Assembly: GCF_039522665.1 (NCBI RefSeq)
Contig: NZ_BAAADV010000001.1
Span: 930,001-994,000, forward strand
DNA from: Natronoarchaeum mannanilyticum
Lineage (GTDB): Archaea; Halobacteriota; Halobacteria; Halobacteriales; Natronoarchaeaceae
Length of the DNA stretch: 64,000 nucleotides
Direction of reading: 5' to 3'
Shown here: in pieces, positions 54,989 through 64,000 of the stretch
Numbering within the stretch: position 1 is the stretch's first letter
Layout: each line of letters starts with the position of its first letter
Notes under the pieces: model-generated
Database searches by the model: none
Told to the model about the DNA's origin: nothing
What the model saw: only the letters and a program-made list of their open reading frames with translations
Made by a program: the position numbers and the translations under genes

Positions 54989-56896
54989 GTGATCGGGACG
55001 CTGGTCCCGCTACAGGAGGCCGGCGGCCAGTCGAACGTCGTCATCGTCGTCGCCGCGATCATCGCCGTCGGCATCGGGGCGCAGGTGATCGCCGACCGGT
55101 TCCAGGTGCCCAGCGTGCTGTTTCTGATCCTGGCGGGCGTCGCCATGGGGCCGGAGGGGTTCGACGTCATCCACTTCGCGCCCGACACGCTCTCGGCGAT
55201 CGTCGGCATCAGCGTCGCGATCATCGTGTTCGAGGGGGCCTTCCACCTCAAGCTCGACAAGGTCCGGACGGCGCCGAACGCGGCGCTCAAACTGGTCACG
55301 ATCGGCGCCGCGATCGCCTTTCTGGCCACCAGCGCCGCCGTCCACTTCCTGCTTGACGCCGCGTGGGACATCTCGCTGCTCATCGGCGCCCTGCTGGTCG
55401 CGACCGGGCCGACCGTCATCACGCCGATCCTCGAAGTCGTCCCCGTCCGGGATCGAGTGGCCGCCGCCATGGAGGTCGAGGGGATCGTCAACGACGTGAC
55501 GGCGGCGATCCTCGCGATCGTCGTGTTCAAGGGCGTCACCGCCGAGCGCCTGGAGAACGTCCAGTTCCTCTCGCTGTTCTTCGAGCGGCTGGGCGCCGGG
55601 CTGATCGTCGGCGGCGTCGTCGCGCTCGTGCTGTGGTACCTCTTCGAGCACGTCGACCTCTCGCGAGGGAGCGCCCCCCAGAGCGCCCGCTTACTGACGC
55701 TGGCGGGCGCGATCGTCGCCTACGCCGCGGCCAACACCATCGCCAAGGAGGCCGGCGTCGCCGCCGCGGCGACGGCCGGCATCCTGCTGGGCAACGCCGA
55801 CGTTCCCTACGAGGAGCAGATCGAGGAGTTCAAGGGCGACATGACGCTGATCGTGCTGTCGTTCGTGTTCATCGCGCTGGCCGCCCAGATCGAGTTCTCC
55901 ACGCTCGCGGAGGTCGGCTGGCGCGGGCTGGTGGTGGTCGTCCTCGTCGGGCTGGTGATCCGCCCGGCGCTGGCGTGGATCTCGACCGCGGGCGATCGGT
56001 TCACCAGGAACGAGCGGCTGTTCGTGGGGCTGGTCGGGCCGCGCGGGATCATCCCGGCGTCGGTCGCGACCCTGTTCGCGCTCGAACTGCAGACGCTGGC
56101 GGCCGACACCAACAACCCGGTGTACGCCGCGGAGGCCGACCTGCTGCTGGGCACAGTTTTCCTGACAATCCTGCTGACGGTCGTCTTCCAGGGCGGCCTC
56201 GCCAGGCGGATCGCGGAAGCACTTGACGTACTACCAATGCGCGTACTCATCGTCGGAGGCGGTCGCGTGGGCCTCGCGCTCGCCGAGCGCCTCGAAGATC
56301 GCGGAGAGAACGTCGTCATCGTCGACGACAGGAAGGAGAGCATCGAAAACGCCCGCGAACTCGGGTACACCGTCCACCAGGGCGACGGGACCAACTCGGA
56401 GGTCCTCGCGGACGCCGGCGCCGACCACGCCAAATCGGTCATCGCCGCGACCGGCAACGACGACGCCAACCTGCTGATCGCCCAGCTCGCCGAGTCGAAG
56501 TTCGGCGTCGACCGGGTGATCGCCCGCGTCAACGAACCGACGAACGTCGACGCGTTCGAGGATCTCGGCGTCGAGACCGTCTCCTCGTCGCTGGCGACCG
56601 CGTGGGCGATCGACAACCGGATCGAGCGACCCGCGCTGTCGAACTGGATGACAGAACTCGGTCGCAGCGGCGACGTCCAGGAGATCGAAGTGACCGCGGA
56701 GGATCTGACGGGCCAGACGATCGACGATCTCGACGACGAGATCCCCAACGGCGCCATCATCGCGCTGGTGAGTCGGAACGGCGACAGCCACATTCCCGAC
56801 CCCGAGTTCACGCTGGAGTACGGCGACCACCTCACGGTGATCGGTCGGAACGAGGCCGTCGAGACGGCGCTCGAACGCTGGCATCCCCACGACTAA
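54989..56896 (+). CDS. Na+/H+ (cation:proton) antiporter with TrkA-N and TrkA-C domains
   Basis: The 635-aa protein has a CPA1/NhaP-type membrane part of about twelve helices (residues about 15-410), with the segment EVEGIVNDVTAAILAIVVF containing the paired acidic/Asn residues of the transport site. A cytoplasmic TrkA-N (NAD-binding) domain follows at about residue 413 with VLIVGGGRVGLALAERL, and then a TrkA-C domain at about 565-635. This pairing allows nucleotide-gated ion antiport, useful for salt or pH balance. The start is GTG 54989 (VIGTLVPLQEAGG). Confidence 0.9.
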   Translation: MIGTLVPLQEAGGQSNVVIVVAAIIAVGIGAQVIADRFQVPSVLFLILAGVAMGPEGFDVIHFAPDTLSAIVGISVAIIVFEGAFHLKLDKVRTAPNAALKLVTIGAAIAFLATSAAVHFLLDAAWDISLLIGALLVATGPTVITPILEVVPVRDRVAAAMEVEGIVNDVTAAILAIVVFKGVTAERLENVQFLSLFFERLGAGLIVGGVVALVLWYLFEHVDLSRGSAPQSARLLTLAGAIVAYAAANTIAKEAGVAAAATAGILLGNADVPYEEQIEEFKGDMTLIVLSFVFIALAAQIEFSTLAEVGWRGLVVVVLVGLVIRPALAWISTAGDRFTRNERLFVGLVGPRGIIPASVATLFALELQTLAADTNNPVYAAEADLLLGTVFLTILLTVVFQGGLARRIAEALDVLPMRVLIVGGGRVGLALAERLEDRGENVVIVDDRKESIENARELGYTVHQGDGTNSEVLADAGADHAKSVIAATGNDDANLLIAQLAESKFGVDRVIARVNEPTNVDAFEDLGVETVSSSLATAWAIDNRIERPALSNWMTELGRSGDVQEIEVTAEDLTGQTIDDLDDEIPNGAIIALVSRNGDSHIPDPEFTLEYGDHLTVIGRNEAVETALERWHPHD

Positions 56897-56968
56897 ACCG
56901 CAGTTCGCGGTCCCGTTCTCGCGGCGCCGTCCGAACGCTTAGCACGCCGGCCGCCGTACGCCGCTCCA

Positions 56969-57631
56969 GTGACGACGTACGATCTCTCCCAGCCCCTCGA
57001 CGGCGAGGGAACGGTCTACCCCGGCGATCCGGCGGTGTCCGTGACGCCACACGCCACCCACGAACGCGACGGCTACCGCGTCAGCGAACTCGCGCTGGGC
57101 AGCCACGGCGGCACGCACGTCGACGCGCCGAGCCACATCCTCCCGGACGGCCGCGACCTCGACGAGTTCGACCTCGCGACGTTCGCGTTCGACGCCGCCC
57201 GGATCGACTGCACCGACGCCGCCGCCCGCGAGCCGATCAACCGCGACGCGGTCGCGGCGGCGCCGACCGACGCCGATCTGCTGGTCGTCCGGACCGGCTG
57301 GAGCGAGCACTGGGGAACCGATCGCTACCTCGATCATCCGTACCTCTCGCCGGATGCCGCGGCGTGGCTCGCGGAGCGGGGATTTCACGTCGGCGTCGAT
57401 ACGCCGAACGTCGATCCGACGCCGCGACAGGAGTCGACTGCGGAACGAACGGACGAAGCGGAGGGGTTCCCCGCCCACCGCGCGCTGCTCGGGAACGATC
57501 GCGTCCTCGTGGAAAATCTCACAGGTCTCGGGGCGCCGCCCGAGCGCTTCGAACTGTGTGCCTATCCCCTGCCGATTCCGGACGCCGACGGCGCGCCGGC
57601 GCGGGCGGTAGCGCGAGTCGACGACCCGTAA
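56969..57631 (+). CDS. Cyclase family protein (kynurenine formamidase-like)
   Basis: The 220-aa metal-dependent hydrolase has the family motif SHGGTHVDAPSHIL (residues about 47-60), where His and Asp bind the metal pair, an N-terminal DLSQPLDGEGTVYPGD, and later VGVDTPNVDP and HRALLGNDRVLVENL. Members hydrolyse N-formyl-kynurenine or similar amides/lactones; the substrate here is unknown. The start is GTG 56969. It follows the antiporter by 72 nt. Confidence 0.88.
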   Translation: MTTYDLSQPLDGEGTVYPGDPAVSVTPHATHERDGYRVSELALGSHGGTHVDAPSHILPDGRDLDEFDLATFAFDAARIDCTDAAAREPINRDAVAAAPTDADLLVVRTGWSEHWGTDRYLDHPYLSPDAAAWLAERGFHVGVDTPNVDPTPRQESTAERTDEAEGFPAHRALLGNDRVLVENLTGLGAPPERFELCAYPLPIPDADGAPARAVARVDDP

Positions 57632-57659
57632 TTCGATCGGGGACTCGCGACCCGTTCGC

Positions 57660-58106
57660 TCAGTCGCCGGCCGCCGACTTCTGGACGATCGCGAGCCAGA
57701 AGTCCTCGATCGTCCGCACGAAGTCGATGAACTCCTCGGTCTCGACCGGCTTGCGGATGAAGTGATCGGCGTCGAGCCCGTGTGATTTGACGATCTCCTC
57801 TTCGGCGTCCGAACTCGTCAGCACCACGACGGGGATCTCGCTCAGTTCCGGATCGCCGTTCAGTTCGGAGAGCACGTCTCTGCCGCTCTTTCCGGGCAGG
57901 TTCGGTTCGAGCAGTACGAGATCGGGCCGAGGCGTCTCAGAGTAGTCGCCGCGCTGGCGGACGAACTCGAGCGCGGCCTCGCCGTCGGAGACGGCGTGGA
58001 GGTTGTTGGTGAGTTTGGCGTCCTTGAACTGCTCCGTGAACAGGCGGGTGTCGGCGGCGTTCGGCTCGATCAGGAGGATGTCGATCTGGTCGTCGTCCGA
58101 GGCCAT
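57660..58106 (-). CDS. Atypical response-regulator receiver (Asp replaced by Glu)
   Basis: The 148-aa single-domain receiver (Rcp1-like) has the switch Thr in VVVLTSSDAEE and the conserved Lys in FIRKPVE. The acidic pocket, normally an acidic pair such as EDN, is LIEPN (Glu14, Pro15), and the phospho-accepting Asp is replaced: DLVLLEPNLPG has Glu67. Glu at that position mimics the phosphorylated state, so this protein could be permanently active or act as a binding partner. ATG 58106 begins the family N-terminus. It converges on the cyclase gene. Confidence 0.88.
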   Translation of the reverse strand: MASDDDQIDILLIEPNAADTRLFTEQFKDAKLTNNLHAVSDGEAALEFVRQRGDYSETPRPDLVLLEPNLPGKSGRDVLSELNGDPELSEIPVVVLTSSDAEEEIVKSHGLDADHFIRKPVETEEFIDFVRTIEDFWLAIVQKSAAGD

Positions 58107-58228
58107 TGTAGCGAGTAGCGAACGAAAAGTGATAACGCCGCCGGTTGTGGGTACTGCCCGATTGGGTCGCTGTACGTGGCGTTTTGTTCCGCTAACTCGC
58201 GAAGGGTGCGGCGGTGCTCGGCCGCGAT

Positions 58229-59878
58229 CTACTGGTAGCGCCCGCGGGACTCGATCTCGCGCAGCTGCTCGATCACGGCGTCGTCGCCGACGTCGGCGTA
58301 GCCGTCCTCGACAGCCGCCCGCATCGCGGCGGGGTCCTCGGCGGTGCCGTCGAGGCTCTGGGCGAACACGTGCAGGTCCATCGCGTAGTCCTCGACGGCG
58401 TCGGTGTAGAACCCGAGCCCGAAATCGATGAGGTAGACGCGATCGGCGTCGCCGCTCGGCCGGTCGGGCCGACCCTCCGCACCGCCCTCCAGATCGACCC
58501 GGACGTTCCGGGTCGTCGGGTCGCCGTGGACCATCCCGGCGCCGTGAAGCGCCGCGAGGTGACGCCCGACCGCCCGCGCCCGGTCGGCGGTCAGGTCGGC
58601 CTGCAGGTCGGCGTCGCCCACGCGCTCGAAGACGATGGTGGCCTCCCGCGGATCGACGTCGCGCACCAGCGGCGTCGGGACGCCGTGGCGTCGCGCTTCG
58701 CTGGTGAGCCGCGCCTCCAGCGTCGTGCGCTGGCGGCGCAGGCGCTCGTCGAGGTCGGGGTGGCGGTAGCGCTTGGGCACCCGACGCTTGACGACCCGAT
58801 CGGCCTCGATTGTGACCGTGGCTTCGGCGCCGCGCAGTTCGTCGCCGACGGCACCGTCGCTCGTCGGCACGCGAGCGACGCTCTCGCCCTCGCGCCACGT
58901 CACGGGCACCTGATCGGGCCGGAAGTCCGAGTCGATCCGCGAGTCCTCGATCTCGATGGTGTCGCCGGCTTCGTACATCGTCGCGCCCAGCACCGCGATC
59001 ATCCCGGCGTTGTCCCGCAGGAATCGCGGCTCGGGCGCGAAGAAGTCCGCGCCGCGCTGCTCGCACATCGCGTCGAGCATTTCCCGCAGGCGCTCGTTCT
59101 GCGCGACGCCGCCGCCGAGCACGAGCTCGTCGCTGCCGGTCAGCGAGAGCGCGCGCTCGGCGACCTCGGTCAGCATCGCGAAGATCGTCTCCTGGAGCGA
59201 GTAGCAGACGTCCTCGACCGGCACGCCCCGGTCGTACGCCTGCTTGGCGGCGCTCATGATCCCCGAGAAGGAGAAGTCCATCCCCTTGACGACGTACGGC
59301 AGGTCGGTGTACTCGCCGTCTTTCGCGGCGTCCTCGACCTTCGGGCCGCCGGGGTGGGACCAGCCGACGTGACGGGTGAACTTATCCAGGGAGTTGCCGA
59401 CGCCGGTGTCCATCGTCTCGCCGAGCACGCGGTAGCGGCCGTCGTGGAAGCCCAGCACGTGGGCGTTGGCGCCGCTGGCGTTCAGGCAGACCGGCGAGTC
59501 GAATCCGGACTGGTGGCGACCGATCTCCAGGTGGGCGACCATGTGGTTGACGCCGACGAGCGGCACGTCGAGCGTCATCGCCAGCGAGCGGGCCGCTGTG
59601 CCGACGATCCGCAGGCACGGACCGAGGCCGGGGCCCCGCGAAAACGCGACCGCATCGACGATCGGCTCGTGGTCAGCCGCGCGATCGGCGGCCTCCGCGA
59701 GCGCGGCGTCGATCACGCGGGGAATCGCGTCCCGCATGTGCTCGGCGGCCTCGCTCGGGTCGATGCCGCCGCTCTCGGGCTGGTAGGCGTCGGTCTCGAT
59801 AAAAACGTCGTCGGACTCGGAATCGTAGACTGCGGCACTGGCTGCCCAGGCCGTTCCTTCTATCCCGAGAATGCGCAT
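58229..59878 (-). CDS. Bifunctional Kae1-Bud32 (KEOPS tRNA threonylcarbamoyladenosine enzyme and kinase)
   Basis: The 549-aa fusion joins Kae1 (residues about 1-325), which attaches the threonylcarbamoyl group to A37 of ANN-decoding tRNAs, to the small kinase/ATPase Bud32 (about 340-549). Kae1 shows VNHMVAHLEIG with the metal-binding His pair and VLGGGVAQNERL; Bud32 shows MVHGDPTTRNVRV (catalytic loop) and LIDFGLGFYT (DFG). The fusion is normal in haloarchaea and methanogens. It follows S27ae by 19 nt in the S24e-S27ae-Kae1 order of archaeal genomes, so the three are one operon. Confidence 0.96.
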   Translation of the reverse strand: MRILGIEGTAWAASAAVYDSESDDVFIETDAYQPESGGIDPSEAAEHMRDAIPRVIDAALAEAADRAADHEPIVDAVAFSRGPGLGPCLRIVGTAARSLAMTLDVPLVGVNHMVAHLEIGRHQSGFDSPVCLNASGANAHVLGFHDGRYRVLGETMDTGVGNSLDKFTRHVGWSHPGGPKVEDAAKDGEYTDLPYVVKGMDFSFSGIMSAAKQAYDRGVPVEDVCYSLQETIFAMLTEVAERALSLTGSDELVLGGGVAQNERLREMLDAMCEQRGADFFAPEPRFLRDNAGMIAVLGATMYEAGDTIEIEDSRIDSDFRPDQVPVTWREGESVARVPTSDGAVGDELRGAEATVTIEADRVVKRRVPKRYRHPDLDERLRRQRTTLEARLTSEARRHGVPTPLVRDVDPREATIVFERVGDADLQADLTADRARAVGRHLAALHGAGMVHGDPTTRNVRVDLEGGAEGRPDRPSGDADRVYLIDFGLGFYTDAVEDYAMDLHVFAQSLDGTAEDPAAMRAAVEDGYADVGDDAVIEQLREIESRGRYQ

Positions 59879-59897
59879 TGTGGGAAGCTAGGAGCCG

Positions 59898-60032
59898 CTA
59901 TTCCCACTCGGTGTACCCGCACTTGCCGCAGTGCAGGCGGTCGCCGTGGTCCGCGAGGAACGAGTCGCCACAGCGCGGGCACTGCTCGCGGTCGGTCGTG
60001 CCGTCGTCGTCGTAGAGCTCGTGTCGGGGCAT
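59898..60032 (-). CDS. rps27ae: 30S ribosomal protein S27ae
   Basis: This 44-aa protein begins [21 protein letters not shown] and ends [10 protein letters not shown]. The four-Cys zinc ribbon (Cys18, Cys21, Cys35, Cys38) is the S27ae core; it lacks the ubiquitin part of the eukaryotic protein. It starts 1 nt after the stop of the S24e gene and lies 19 nt before the Kae1-Bud32 gene. Confidence 0.92.
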   Translation of the reverse strand: MPRHELYDDDGTTDREQCPRCGDSFLADHGDRLHCGKCGYTEWE

Positions 60033-60033
60033 A

Positions 60034-60351
60034 TTAGGCCTCCTCCGCCTCTTCGGCGTCGGCGTCCTCGCCGGCGGTGATCTTGTTGCGCTCGAGCATG
60101 AAGTCCTGCTCGACGTCCTTGGCGTGGTCGGAGGTCTCGTAGACCTTCGCCTGGCCGATCGTCTTGCGCATCCCGAACTTCGTGTCGAGGCTGCGGACGA
60201 CGACCTCGCCGGCGTCCTTGTTGAGCTTCGCCGCGAGGCTGTCGCGGACCGAGAGGCGCTCGGGCGTGGCGTCGTCGTGGGTGATGCGGAAGGTCACGTC
60301 GGTGCGGTGCAACATCGGGTTCTCGTCCTCGTCGATGATTTCGACGTCCAT
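60034..60351 (-). CDS. rps24e: 30S ribosomal protein S24e
   Basis: The 105-aa protein begins [21 protein letters not shown] and contains [20 protein letters not shown] and [15 protein letters not shown], the S24e core, ending in a halophilic acidic tail. It is the first gene of the S24e-S27ae-Kae1/Bud32 unit. Its start is about 200 nt from the divergent IF-2 gene, which gives a shared regulatory region for translation genes. Confidence 0.95.
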   Translation of the reverse strand: MDVEIIDEDENPMLHRTDVTFRITHDDATPERLSVRDSLAAKLNKDAGEVVVRSLDTKFGMRKTIGQAKVYETSDHAKDVEQDFMLERNKITAGEDADAEEAEEA

Positions 60352-60553
60352 GTGTACTCAGTTGTCTCTAGGTTGCCCCCGAAGCGCGTAAAAGGATTTC
60401 GAACGGAGGGGACGAGCACTCCGGCGACCGCGGCGCGAGGGCGGCGAAACCGCCGCGTTCGGTGCGTCACCGCCTGACGAAGGGCGGGGCGTGACGATGG
60501 AACTAAATGCCGCGCCGCAAAGTTCCACACAACAACCTTCTCTGGTGGTTACC

Positions 60554-62359
60554 ATGTCGGACACCGAACCTCCCGAATCCGCGGCATCCTCCCTCAGAAC
60601 GCCGATCGTCGCCGTCCTCGGTCACGTCGACCACGGCAAGACCAGCCTGCTCGACAAGGTCCGGGGCTCGGCGGTGATCGAGGGCGAGGCCGGGGCGATC
60701 ACCCAGCACATCGGCGCCACCGCCGTCCCGCTGGACGTCATCTCCGGGATCGCCGGCGATCTGGTCGACCCCGACGACTTCGACCTGCCCGGCCTGCTCT
60801 TCATCGACACGCCGGGGCACCACTCATTCACGACGCTGCGCTCGCGGGGCGGCGCGCTCGCGGACATCGCGATCCTCGTCGTCGACGTCAACGACGGGTT
60901 CCAGCCCCAGACCGAGGAGGCCATCGAGATCCTCGCGCAGTCCCAGACGCCCTTCATCGTCGCCGCGAACAAGGTCGACACCGTACCGGGCTGGAACGCC
61001 GAGGAGAACGCGCCGATCCAGAAATCCCTCGAGCGCCAGAGCGACCGCGTGCGCGGGGACGTCGACGAGAAGCTCTACGAGATCATCGGCCAGCTCTCGG
61101 ACAAGGGGTTCTCGGCGGACATGTACTGGCGCGTTCAGGACTTCCAGAACAACGTCGGCGTCGTCCCCGTCTCGGCGATGACCGGCGAGGGCGTGCCGGA
61201 CCTGCTAACGGTGATGATGGGCCTCTCCCAGCGCTACATGAAAGAGGAGATGGCGATCGACGTCTCGGGGCCGGGCGTCGGCACAGTCCTCGAGGTCAAA
61301 GAGGAGAAGGGCTTCGGATCGACGATCGACGTCGTGCTGTACGACGGCGTCGTCGAGGAGGACGACACCATCGTCGTCGGCAGCTCCGGCGACCCGATCG
61401 TCACCGACGTCCGCGCGCTGCTGAAACCCCGCCCGCTCGCCGAGATCCGCACCGAGAGCCGCTTCGAGAAGGTCGATCGGCTCAAGGCGGCCTCGGGGAT
61501 CAAGATCGCCGCGCCCGACCTCGACCGGGCGATGTCGGGCGCCCCCGTCCGCGTGGTCCGCGACCGCGAGATCGACGAGGTCGTCGAGGAGGTCCAGGCC
61601 GAACTGGCCGACATCGCCGTCGACGCCGAAGAGCAGGGCCTGGTCGTCAAGGCCGACACGCTCGGCAGCCTCGAAGCGATGGCCAACGCCCTGGGCGAGG
61701 CCGAGATCCCGATCGTCCGCGCGGAGGTCGGCGACGTCGCGCCCCGCGACGTCTCTGTCGCCAGCACCGCCGAGGACTCGCTCCACGAGGCGATCCTCGC
61801 CTTTAACGTCGACGTACTCTCGGACGCTCGCAAGCAGGCCGAGAGCGACGACGTCCGGATCTTCCAGAGCGACGTGATCTACCGACTGATCGAGGAGTAC
61901 GAGGAGTTCGTCGAGGAGCGCGAGCAGGCCCAGCAGGAAGCCGTCCTCGAGAACATCACGCGCCCGAGCCGGTTCCAGATCCTCCCCGATCACACGTTCC
62001 GCCAGAACGACCCGGCGGTCGTCGGCGTCGAGATCCTCGCGGGCACCCTCCAGAACAACACCAACGTCGTGGACTTCGAGGGCAAGGAGCCCGAGCGCAT
62101 CGGCCAGCTCAAGGGCATCCAGAAGGACGGCGACGACGTCGACGAGGCCCGCAAGGGCGACCGCGTCAGTATCGCCATCGATGGCCCCACCGTCGGGCGC
62201 CAGATCGAGGAGGGCGACGAGCTCTGGACCGAACTCCACGAGAAACACGCCAAGATCCTCGAACAGGAACTCGTCGACGACATCCCGCCGGACGAGCGCG
62301 ACGCGCTCCAGATGTACCTGGACAAACACCGGCGGCGCGACCCCTTCTGGGGGAAGTAG
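60554..62359 (+). CDS. infB: Translation initiation factor IF-2 (aIF5B)
   Basis: The 601-aa GTPase promotes subunit joining and initiator tRNA placement. G1 is [11 protein letters not shown] (about residues 23-33), G3 IDTPGHHSF and G4 NKVDTVPGW; domain II follows near residue 230, and the C-terminal part includes the domain III and IV segments. No intein interrupts the G1 site. The size is that of archaeal aIF5B, shorter than bacterial IF-2. ATG 60554 is preferred to the upstream ATG at 60491, because the added residues are not in the family. It is divergent from the S24e gene. Confidence 0.95.
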   Translation: MSDTEPPESAASSLRTPIVAVLGHVDHGKTSLLDKVRGSAVIEGEAGAITQHIGATAVPLDVISGIAGDLVDPDDFDLPGLLFIDTPGHHSFTTLRSRGGALADIAILVVDVNDGFQPQTEEAIEILAQSQTPFIVAANKVDTVPGWNAEENAPIQKSLERQSDRVRGDVDEKLYEIIGQLSDKGFSADMYWRVQDFQNNVGVVPVSAMTGEGVPDLLTVMMGLSQRYMKEEMAIDVSGPGVGTVLEVKEEKGFGSTIDVVLYDGVVEEDDTIVVGSSGDPIVTDVRALLKPRPLAEIRTESRFEKVDRLKAASGIKIAAPDLDRAMSGAPVRVVRDREIDEVVEEVQAELADIAVDAEEQGLVVKADTLGSLEAMANALGEAEIPIVRAEVGDVAPRDVSVASTAEDSLHEAILAFNVDVLSDARKQAESDDVRIFQSDVIYRLIEEYEEFVEEREQAQQEAVLENITRPSRFQILPDHTFRQNDPAVVGVEILAGTLQNNTNVVDFEGKEPERIGQLKGIQKDGDDVDEARKGDRVSIAIDGPTVGRQIEEGDELWTELHEKHAKILEQELVDDIPPDERDALQMYLDKHRRRDPFWGK

Positions 62360-62423
62360 ACGACGAGCCGGACGGGCGACTTCTCGCTATCGCGGTTCGA
62401 TTCCTCGGAAGCGACAGCACTGC

Positions 62424-62473
62424 ACGGCGGCCTGACGCCGCTGCTCAGCGTTCGACGGCGGCCTGACGCCGCC
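62424..62473. repeat. Repeated GC hairpin between infB and the convergent gene
   Basis: A 17-bp unit (ACGGCGGCCTGACGCCG) occurs at 62424-62440 and 62455-62471. The second copy extends to a 6-bp stem with a 5-nt loop (62457-62473). It lies between the two convergent stops, which suits a transcription end, but no T-tract follows, so I do not call a terminator. Confidence 0.5.
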
Positions 62474-62516
62474 GCTCGGCGTCAAACGACGGTCGACAGA
62501 AACGAGACTCCGGTAG

Positions 62517-62912
62517 CTATCGCGCGGTCGGCATCACGTCGTCCTGCACGGCCTGCTTGACCTGCAGGGCGGCGCTGGCGGCGAGTCCGCGAGCGACCTC
62601 GCTGCGGTCCTCGTCGTCGATCAGCGAGTCGGACTCCAGATCCTCGTTCTCGGGCGAGAAGCCGGCGCTGACGGGGTGCCCGACCGGCGGCTGCACGGCG
62701 ACGGTCGCGCGGGGGCCGCCGGCGGCCTGGCTCACGTCGGAGTCGACGACGTACTCGTCGGGGAGGTACGCGCGGGTCTGGTCGGCGATCCGCGAGACGT
62801 CCCGGCGGAGCGCGCGCTTCTGCTCGCCCGTGAGTTCGGGGAGATCGGCGGTGGCGCGCTTGCCCGCCTGCGTGGTGCCGGGAGACCCTGCGTACGGCGT
62901 GTTTCCGTTCAT
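62517..62912 (-). CDS. Conserved haloarchaeal protein (possibly DUF5811)
   Basis: The 131-aa product starts MNGNTPYAGSPGTTQAGKRAT and has a helical first half (LTGEQKRALRRDVSRIADQ), a short beta-like middle (ATVAVQPPVGHPVSAGFSPEN) and a final helix with ALQVKQAVQDDVMP. It has no enzymatic motif. I associate it with the haloarchaeal DUF5811 family, without certainty. The ATG at 62912 follows an AT-rich CCTTATAGGG box on the minus strand (about 62927-62936) by about 20 nt. Confidence 0.75.
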   Translation of the reverse strand: MNGNTPYAGSPGTTQAGKRATADLPELTGEQKRALRRDVSRIADQTRAYLPDEYVVDSDVSQAAGGPRATVAVQPPVGHPVSAGFSPENEDLESDSLIDDEDRSEVARGLAASAALQVKQAVQDDVMPTAR

Positions 62913-63023
62913 GAACAGTTCTACCCCTTATAGGGAACGGGCGGGTAAAAAGATTCGGACGCCGACGGTTTTTCGAGGGATCGGCGCGCGGTGATCCCGC
63001 CGAAGCCGACGCGACCGAGGCGA

Positions 63024-64000
63024 TCACTCCCGGACGATCTGCCCGTCGAGGTAGCCGCGGATCTTGTCGTTGGTCGACTGGACGCGCTTGCAAAACGTGA
63101 CGACGCGCTCGCCGTCCGCCCGATCGTCGGCCTCCACGTCGATCGTCAGCCCCTGCTCTTCGAAGTGGTCGAGCAGGGCGTCGATGGCGTCGGGATCGCC
63201 CCGCACCGTGTGGCGCTCGCCGACGGCCTCGCCGTCCGCGACCCGCTCGATGGACTCGGTCATCGACAGGACGATCGCCTCGCCCACCGCTCGAGCGCGC
63301 TCGCGGGCGGCTTCGGGCGACTCGTCCCACTCGATCGACTGGAACGCCTCGCGGATGAGCCGGCGGAACATGAACGCCTGCCCGTAGTCGAACGGCAGCG
63401 AGAAGGCGTACGCGAGGTCGCCGCGGTTGGCCGCCGACGTGGTGTACTTGAGCTGGGTCGCGCCGTCGAGCGACTTCATCACCACGCCCTCCCGGTCGTC
63501 GGCGTCGAGCTCGTCGACGATCTCTCGCAGGTCCGCTGCCGCGTCGTCGGGATCGTAGACGCCAAACAGCCGGGTCTGGGGGACGCCGTACTCGCCGTAG
63601 CGCTCGCGGCGCTCGCGGACGTCCAGGGGCTCGCCGGACTCGCGGTCGCGCCAGTCGAACGCGCGGAACGCCAGCGAGTCGACGTCCGGGTAATCGTGGG
63701 CCGTGTAGGGGTTCTCGGGACCGACCATCTCGCCGCAGACCGCGGCGTCGGGGTAGTCGTCGAACAGCGGATCGAGGTCGAGTTCGCGCTCGACGAACCA
63801 CGTCGTGTACGGACAGACCAGCCCGCCCCGCGAGAACGCCAGCACGTCGCCGTCGATCCGGGCGACGCGGACGTTGTACCCGTCCAGTTTCTCCTCGACG
63901 GCGACGGGGCTGTCGAACTGCCGCGGGACGCCCTCGGCGAGCACGAGCGTCCGGGGCACCTTGGGGAACCCGCGGACGACCTCGCCGTCGAACAGGACCG
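63024..64000 (-). CDS. ATP-dependent RNA ligase, 5' end outside window
   Basis: The product joins RNA ends through a ligase-AMP intermediate. The visible 324 residues begin with the frame open to the edge (VLFDGEVVRGFPKVPRTLVLAE), so the start codon is beyond the window; an internal GTG at 63959 is not the start. The adenylation motif is EEKLDGYNVRVARI (Lys as nucleophile), and further nucleotidyltransferase motifs such as AVCGEMVGPENPY and GVVMKSLDGATQLKYTTS follow. The C-terminal domain is helical. It matches the Pab1020-type archaeal RNA ligase, which circularises or repairs RNA. Confidence 0.92.
   Translation of the reverse strand, partial: VLFDGEVVRGFPKVPRTLVLAEGVPRQFDSPVAVEEKLDGYNVRVARIDGDVLAFSRGGLVCPYTTWFVERELDLDPLFDDYPDAAVCGEMVGPENPYTAHDYPDVDSLAFRAFDWRDRESGEPLDVRERRERYGEYGVPQTRLFGVYDPDDAAADLREIVDELDADDREGVVMKSLDGATQLKYTTSAANRGDLAYAFSLPFDYGQAFMFRRLIREAFQSIEWDESPEAARERARAVGEAIVLSMTESIERVADGEAVGERHTVRGDPDAIDALLDHFEEQGLTIDVEADDRADGERVVTFCKRVQSTNDKIRGYLDGQIVRE

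Noticed and set aside
60499-60526. GGAACT...AGTTCC inverted repeat before infB as an operator
   Set aside because: The arms are only 6 bp with a 16-nt gap, and no second copy was seen.

Overview
The window is chromosomal DNA of a halophilic archaeon (class Halobacteria). The evidence is a high G+C content, strongly Asp/Glu-rich proteins, many genes with a TATA-like box about 25-30 nt before the start codon (leaderless transcripts), Tat signal peptides on secreted proteins, and archaeal markers: A-type ATPase subunit D, a Kae1-Bud32 fusion, S24e/S27ae, aIF5B-type IF-2 and an HTH_10 (Bat-like) regulator. I cannot name the genus. About 60 genes are supported. Many long Arg-rich or Val-rich open frames antisense to them are shadows created by G+C bias.

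Region by region. 1-4.2 kb: 3' end of secD, rnhB, a 54-aa acidic micro-protein, atpD, a zinc-ribbon protein and an orphan E1-alpha dehydrogenase. 4.3-9.2 kb: a very large secreted GH2 beta-galactosidase with two nested LamG-like domains. 9.5-20.2 kb: a membrane protein, an archaeal HTH regulator, an 0.8-kb hairpin-rich non-coding block (10933-11755), an EamA transporter, an HtrA-like protease, a TRAM protein, a chlorite dismutase/Abm fusion (PitA-like), an APC permease and several small haloarchaeal proteins. 20.3-25.3 kb: carB and two lipoproteins. 25.5-32.6 kb: an iron-siderophore uptake cluster (three binding proteins, FecCD permease, ATPase, FAD reductase, DUF3006) with three nearly identical DtxR-type palindromes. 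32.6-37.8 kb: carA divergent from an Lrp regulator, a PHP phosphoesterase, an AI-2E family protein and a lone RAM domain. 37.8-42.4 kb: a LOV-containing sensor kinase, tRNA-Phe with partial 3' copies beside it, a 35-aa zinc ribbon and an HTH_10 regulator. 42.5-46.7 kb: a BKACE enzyme with a small Cys protein, then a dioxygenase/alcohol dehydrogenase/esterase group. 46.7-50.5 kb: serS, zinc-ribbon and MBL proteins. 50.6-57.6 kb: tandem acyl-CoA synthetases, a Na+/H+ antiporter with TrkA domains and a cyclase. 57.7-64 kb: an atypical response regulator, Kae1-Bud32, S27ae, S24e, IF-2, a small haloarchaeal protein and an RNA ligase that runs off the edge.

How the genes work together. The iron cluster forms a coherent pathway: lipid- or membrane-anchored binding proteins feed one permease/ATPase, and a flavoprotein probably reduces the ferric siderophore inside. 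Its operators suggest control by a DtxR/SirR/Idr-type iron repressor. carA and carB encode the two halves of carbamoyl-phosphate synthetase but lie about 10 kb apart; both have the same 11-mer TACGAATTTCG upstream, and at carA it forms the core of a palindrome in the carA-lrp intergenic region. The S24e-S27ae-Kae1/Bud32 run is a typical archaeal translation operon. Three receiver domains occur in the window; one is intact (in the LOV kinase) and two have lost the phospho-accepting Asp.

I did not find a defence island, CRISPR array, provirus, insertion sequence or rRNA. The most notable items are the iron-box regulon, the shared car operator motif, the hairpin-rich block, the tRNA-Phe-derived repeats, the nested beta-galactosidase and the phospho-mimetic receiver.
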